A DNA stretch of 6,578 bases from Bradyrhizobium sp. (GTDB taxonomy: Bacteria; Pseudomonadota; Alphaproteobacteria; Rhizobiales; Xanthobacteraceae), in assembly GCA_013695565.1 (NCBI GenBank), contig JACDAG010000743.1:1-6578 (forward strand), written 5' to 3'. The position numbers and the translations under genes were made by a program. Under the pieces are notes generated by a model that was not told the origin of the DNA, searched no databases, and saw nothing but the letters and a program-made list of their open reading frames with translations. Shown here piece by piece: positions 5,951 through 6,578 of this stretch; the first letter of the stretch is position 1; the number at the start of each line of letters is the position of its first letter.

Positions 5951-5962
5951 AAAGAAGCGAAG

Positions 5963-6055
5963 TTACTTCTTCTTCTTGGCGACCTTGCGGGTCTTCTTCG
6001 CAGTCTTCTTCACTGCGCTCTTCGCCTTCTTTGCCTTCTTAGCTTTCTTGGCCAT
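5963..6055 (-). CDS. Tiny Lys/Ala-rich histone-H1-like protein (30 residues)
   Basis: The gene encodes 30 residues starting MAKKAKKAKKAKSAVKK and ending in KKKK, with 16 Lys, 7 Ala, one Arg and no acidic residue. AGGAGG at 6061-6066 lies 5 bases before the ATG, an ideal ribosome-binding site, which is the main reason to believe the gene. Composition and the AKKA repeats resemble the C-terminal tails of eukaryotic histone H1 and of bacterial H1-like proteins, which bind DNA non-specifically by charge. Short proteins of this kind are familiar in Bradyrhizobium-like genomes. It is likely nucleoid- or RNA-associated; the exact role is unknown. It is monocistronic, and its reverse complement gives a misleading Phe/Leu-rich frame on the other strand. 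Nothing in it suggests a signal peptide or folded domain. Confidence 0.8.
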   Translation of the reverse strand: MAKKAKKAKKAKSAVKKTAKKTRKVAKKKK

Positions 6056-6411
6056 GTTGCCCTCCTAAGTGAGATGACTTAATCGCTGCGTGCACTCGGG
6101 AATCGAAATGCACTCATTCCGAATACACCAACACATTCAAAAAAACAGCGTCCCGCTTAAGGAAGTGTTGACGCGGTGAGGTGAGAGCGCGCGCGAAGCG
6201 TCGATCGACGACACCACGACACGCTCGTACAGCAATGCAAAAAGTGCAGCAACGGCCGACATCGGCGTTTGTCAATATTGAAGGAAACGCTTGCGCCACA
6301 GATGTTTTCGCAACTCACGCATGTGACGATCGATGCGCAATCGACATCATCGCGACTCATAGAGACCGCCCAAAAGCCGCTTGCACGGACTCTGAGTCGC
6401 AAATTTTGGCA

Positions 6412-6427
6412 ATGAAAATATTTTCAT
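6412..6427. repeat. Perfect 16-bp AT-rich palindrome
   Basis: ATGAAAAT-ATTTTCAT is a perfect palindrome in otherwise GC-rich DNA, which fits a dimeric regulator's operator. I could not assign it to a named regulator. Its TGA-N9-TCA-like outline is only loosely similar to rhizobial iron-responsive boxes. Confidence 0.45.
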
Positions 6428-6542
6428 GGTCATCGCGTCTGCGTCTCATCGGCGCTCGCCAAAACCGATTTTTTGGACGAATCGCGGCAACCGATTCGCG
6501 GGCCCCGTCTTCCATCGCGACGATGATTTTCGATCCGCGATG

Positions 6543-6576
6543 CGCGATCGATGCACGCTTGCGTGCGTCGATCGCG
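6543..6576. repeat. Long inverted repeat at the right edge
   Basis: Bases 6543-6558 pair with 6561-6576 over 16 positions, interrupted only by one T-G pair, with a two-base centre (TT). The arms contain CGATCGA and TCGATCG. No T-run is visible before the window ends, so it cannot be called a terminator. It may be a terminator of a gene outside, an operator or a dispersed palindromic repeat. Confidence 0.5.
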
Positions 6577-6578
6577 AC

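Larger units (their letters stand above)
5512..5962. other. Intergenic region with stem-loop cluster, no credible protein gene
   Basis: The stretch between the XRE promoter and the Lys-rich gene has no frame with a good start and sensible product. A plus-strand frame from GTG 5724 runs on antisense through the Lys-rich gene, and its Phe-rich end is merely that gene's complement. The region instead holds several inverted repeats: GCGCC-AGG-GGCGC (5628-5640), the three stem-loops at 5707-5775, and the terminator at 5923-5950. Confidence 0.5.
6056..6578. other. Palindrome-rich right-edge region, no credible gene
   Basis: About 520 bases hold no coding frame with a start signal and recognisable product. 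Contents are the ribosome-binding site of the Lys-rich gene (6061-6066); two direct copies of TGCACTC (6091-6097 and 6109-6115) in its leader or promoter region; the 12-bp palindrome CGTCGATCGACG (6199-6210); the AT-rich palindrome at 6412-6427; CGAATCG-(7)-CGATTCG (6478-6498); and the long inverted repeat at the edge. CATCGCG(A/T)C recurs at 6348, 6431 and 6513, with GATCGCGAC at 6570. It may be a regulatory region for a gene beyond the edge. Confidence 0.5.

Noticed and set aside
5724..6068. Plus-strand frame ending in a Phe/Leu-rich, apparently membrane-spanning segment
   Set aside because: The hydrophobic end is the complement of the Lys codons of the small histone-like gene; there is no ribosome-binding site, and a plus-strand terminator lies inside the frame.
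6412..6578. ATG-initiated plus-strand frame open to the right edge
   Set aside because: It has no Shine-Dalgarno, the start lies within a palindrome, and the translated composition is not protein-like. It could only be judged with more sequence.

Overview
The window is GC-rich with strong G/C preference at third codon positions. Its gene families (cupin-AraC regulator, single-repeat Sel1-like protein, XRE regulator with a C-terminal sensor-like region, tiny Lys/Ala histone-H1-like protein) suggest an alphaproteobacterium of the Bradyrhizobium/Rhodopseudomonas group. This assignment rests on family resemblance and composition only; no taxonomic marker gene is present. No mobile element, tRNA, rRNA or CRISPR array was seen.

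Layout, left to right. Bases 1-434 hold no convincing gene, only a short hydrophobic reading frame (from 267) that may be the stump of a membrane-protein gene. At 435-890 (-) is a SnoaL-like/ester-cyclase protein, divergent from an AraC-family regulator (967-1662, +); the two share a short intergenic region. Eight bases after the regulator's stop lies a perfect FNR/FixK-type palindrome, TTGAT-CTCG-ATCAA (1670-1683), upstream of a two-gene operon. That operon encodes a small His-containing membrane protein (1844-2290), resembling the DUF3302/YiaW type, and an HlyD/YiaV-like membrane-fusion protein (2283-3515); the two genes overlap by 8 bases. A strong hairpin (3526-3561) separates the operon from a convergent 87-residue Sel1-like gene (3588-3851, -).

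After a gene-poor stretch (3852-4182), a minus-strand pair follows. The XRE-type regulator (4709-5476) is transcribed first, then an HD-domain phosphohydrolase of the YfbR/COG1896 type (4183-4830). Their reading frames overlap by more than 100 bases. The XRE tail looks like out-of-frame translation after two G5 tracts, suggesting a frameshift. The XRE start codon sits 5 bases after a TATAAT box, so its mRNA may be leaderless. The HD protein has Tyr where the first metal-binding His of the family is expected.

The right side is mostly non-coding. It holds a cluster of perfect stem-loops (5707-5775) and a plus-strand intrinsic terminator (5923-5950), together a possible small-RNA locus. A 30-codon gene for a Lys/Ala-rich, histone-H1-like peptide (5963-6055, -) has a perfect AGGAGG. 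The last 520 bases are rich in palindromes, including a 16-bp AT-rich palindrome (6412-6427) and a 16-bp-stem inverted repeat at the window edge (6543-6576).

The most distinctive biology is the putative oxygen-responsive control of the membrane-protein/HlyD pair, the altered HD site and the possible sRNA locus. No wholly new multi-gene system is evident.
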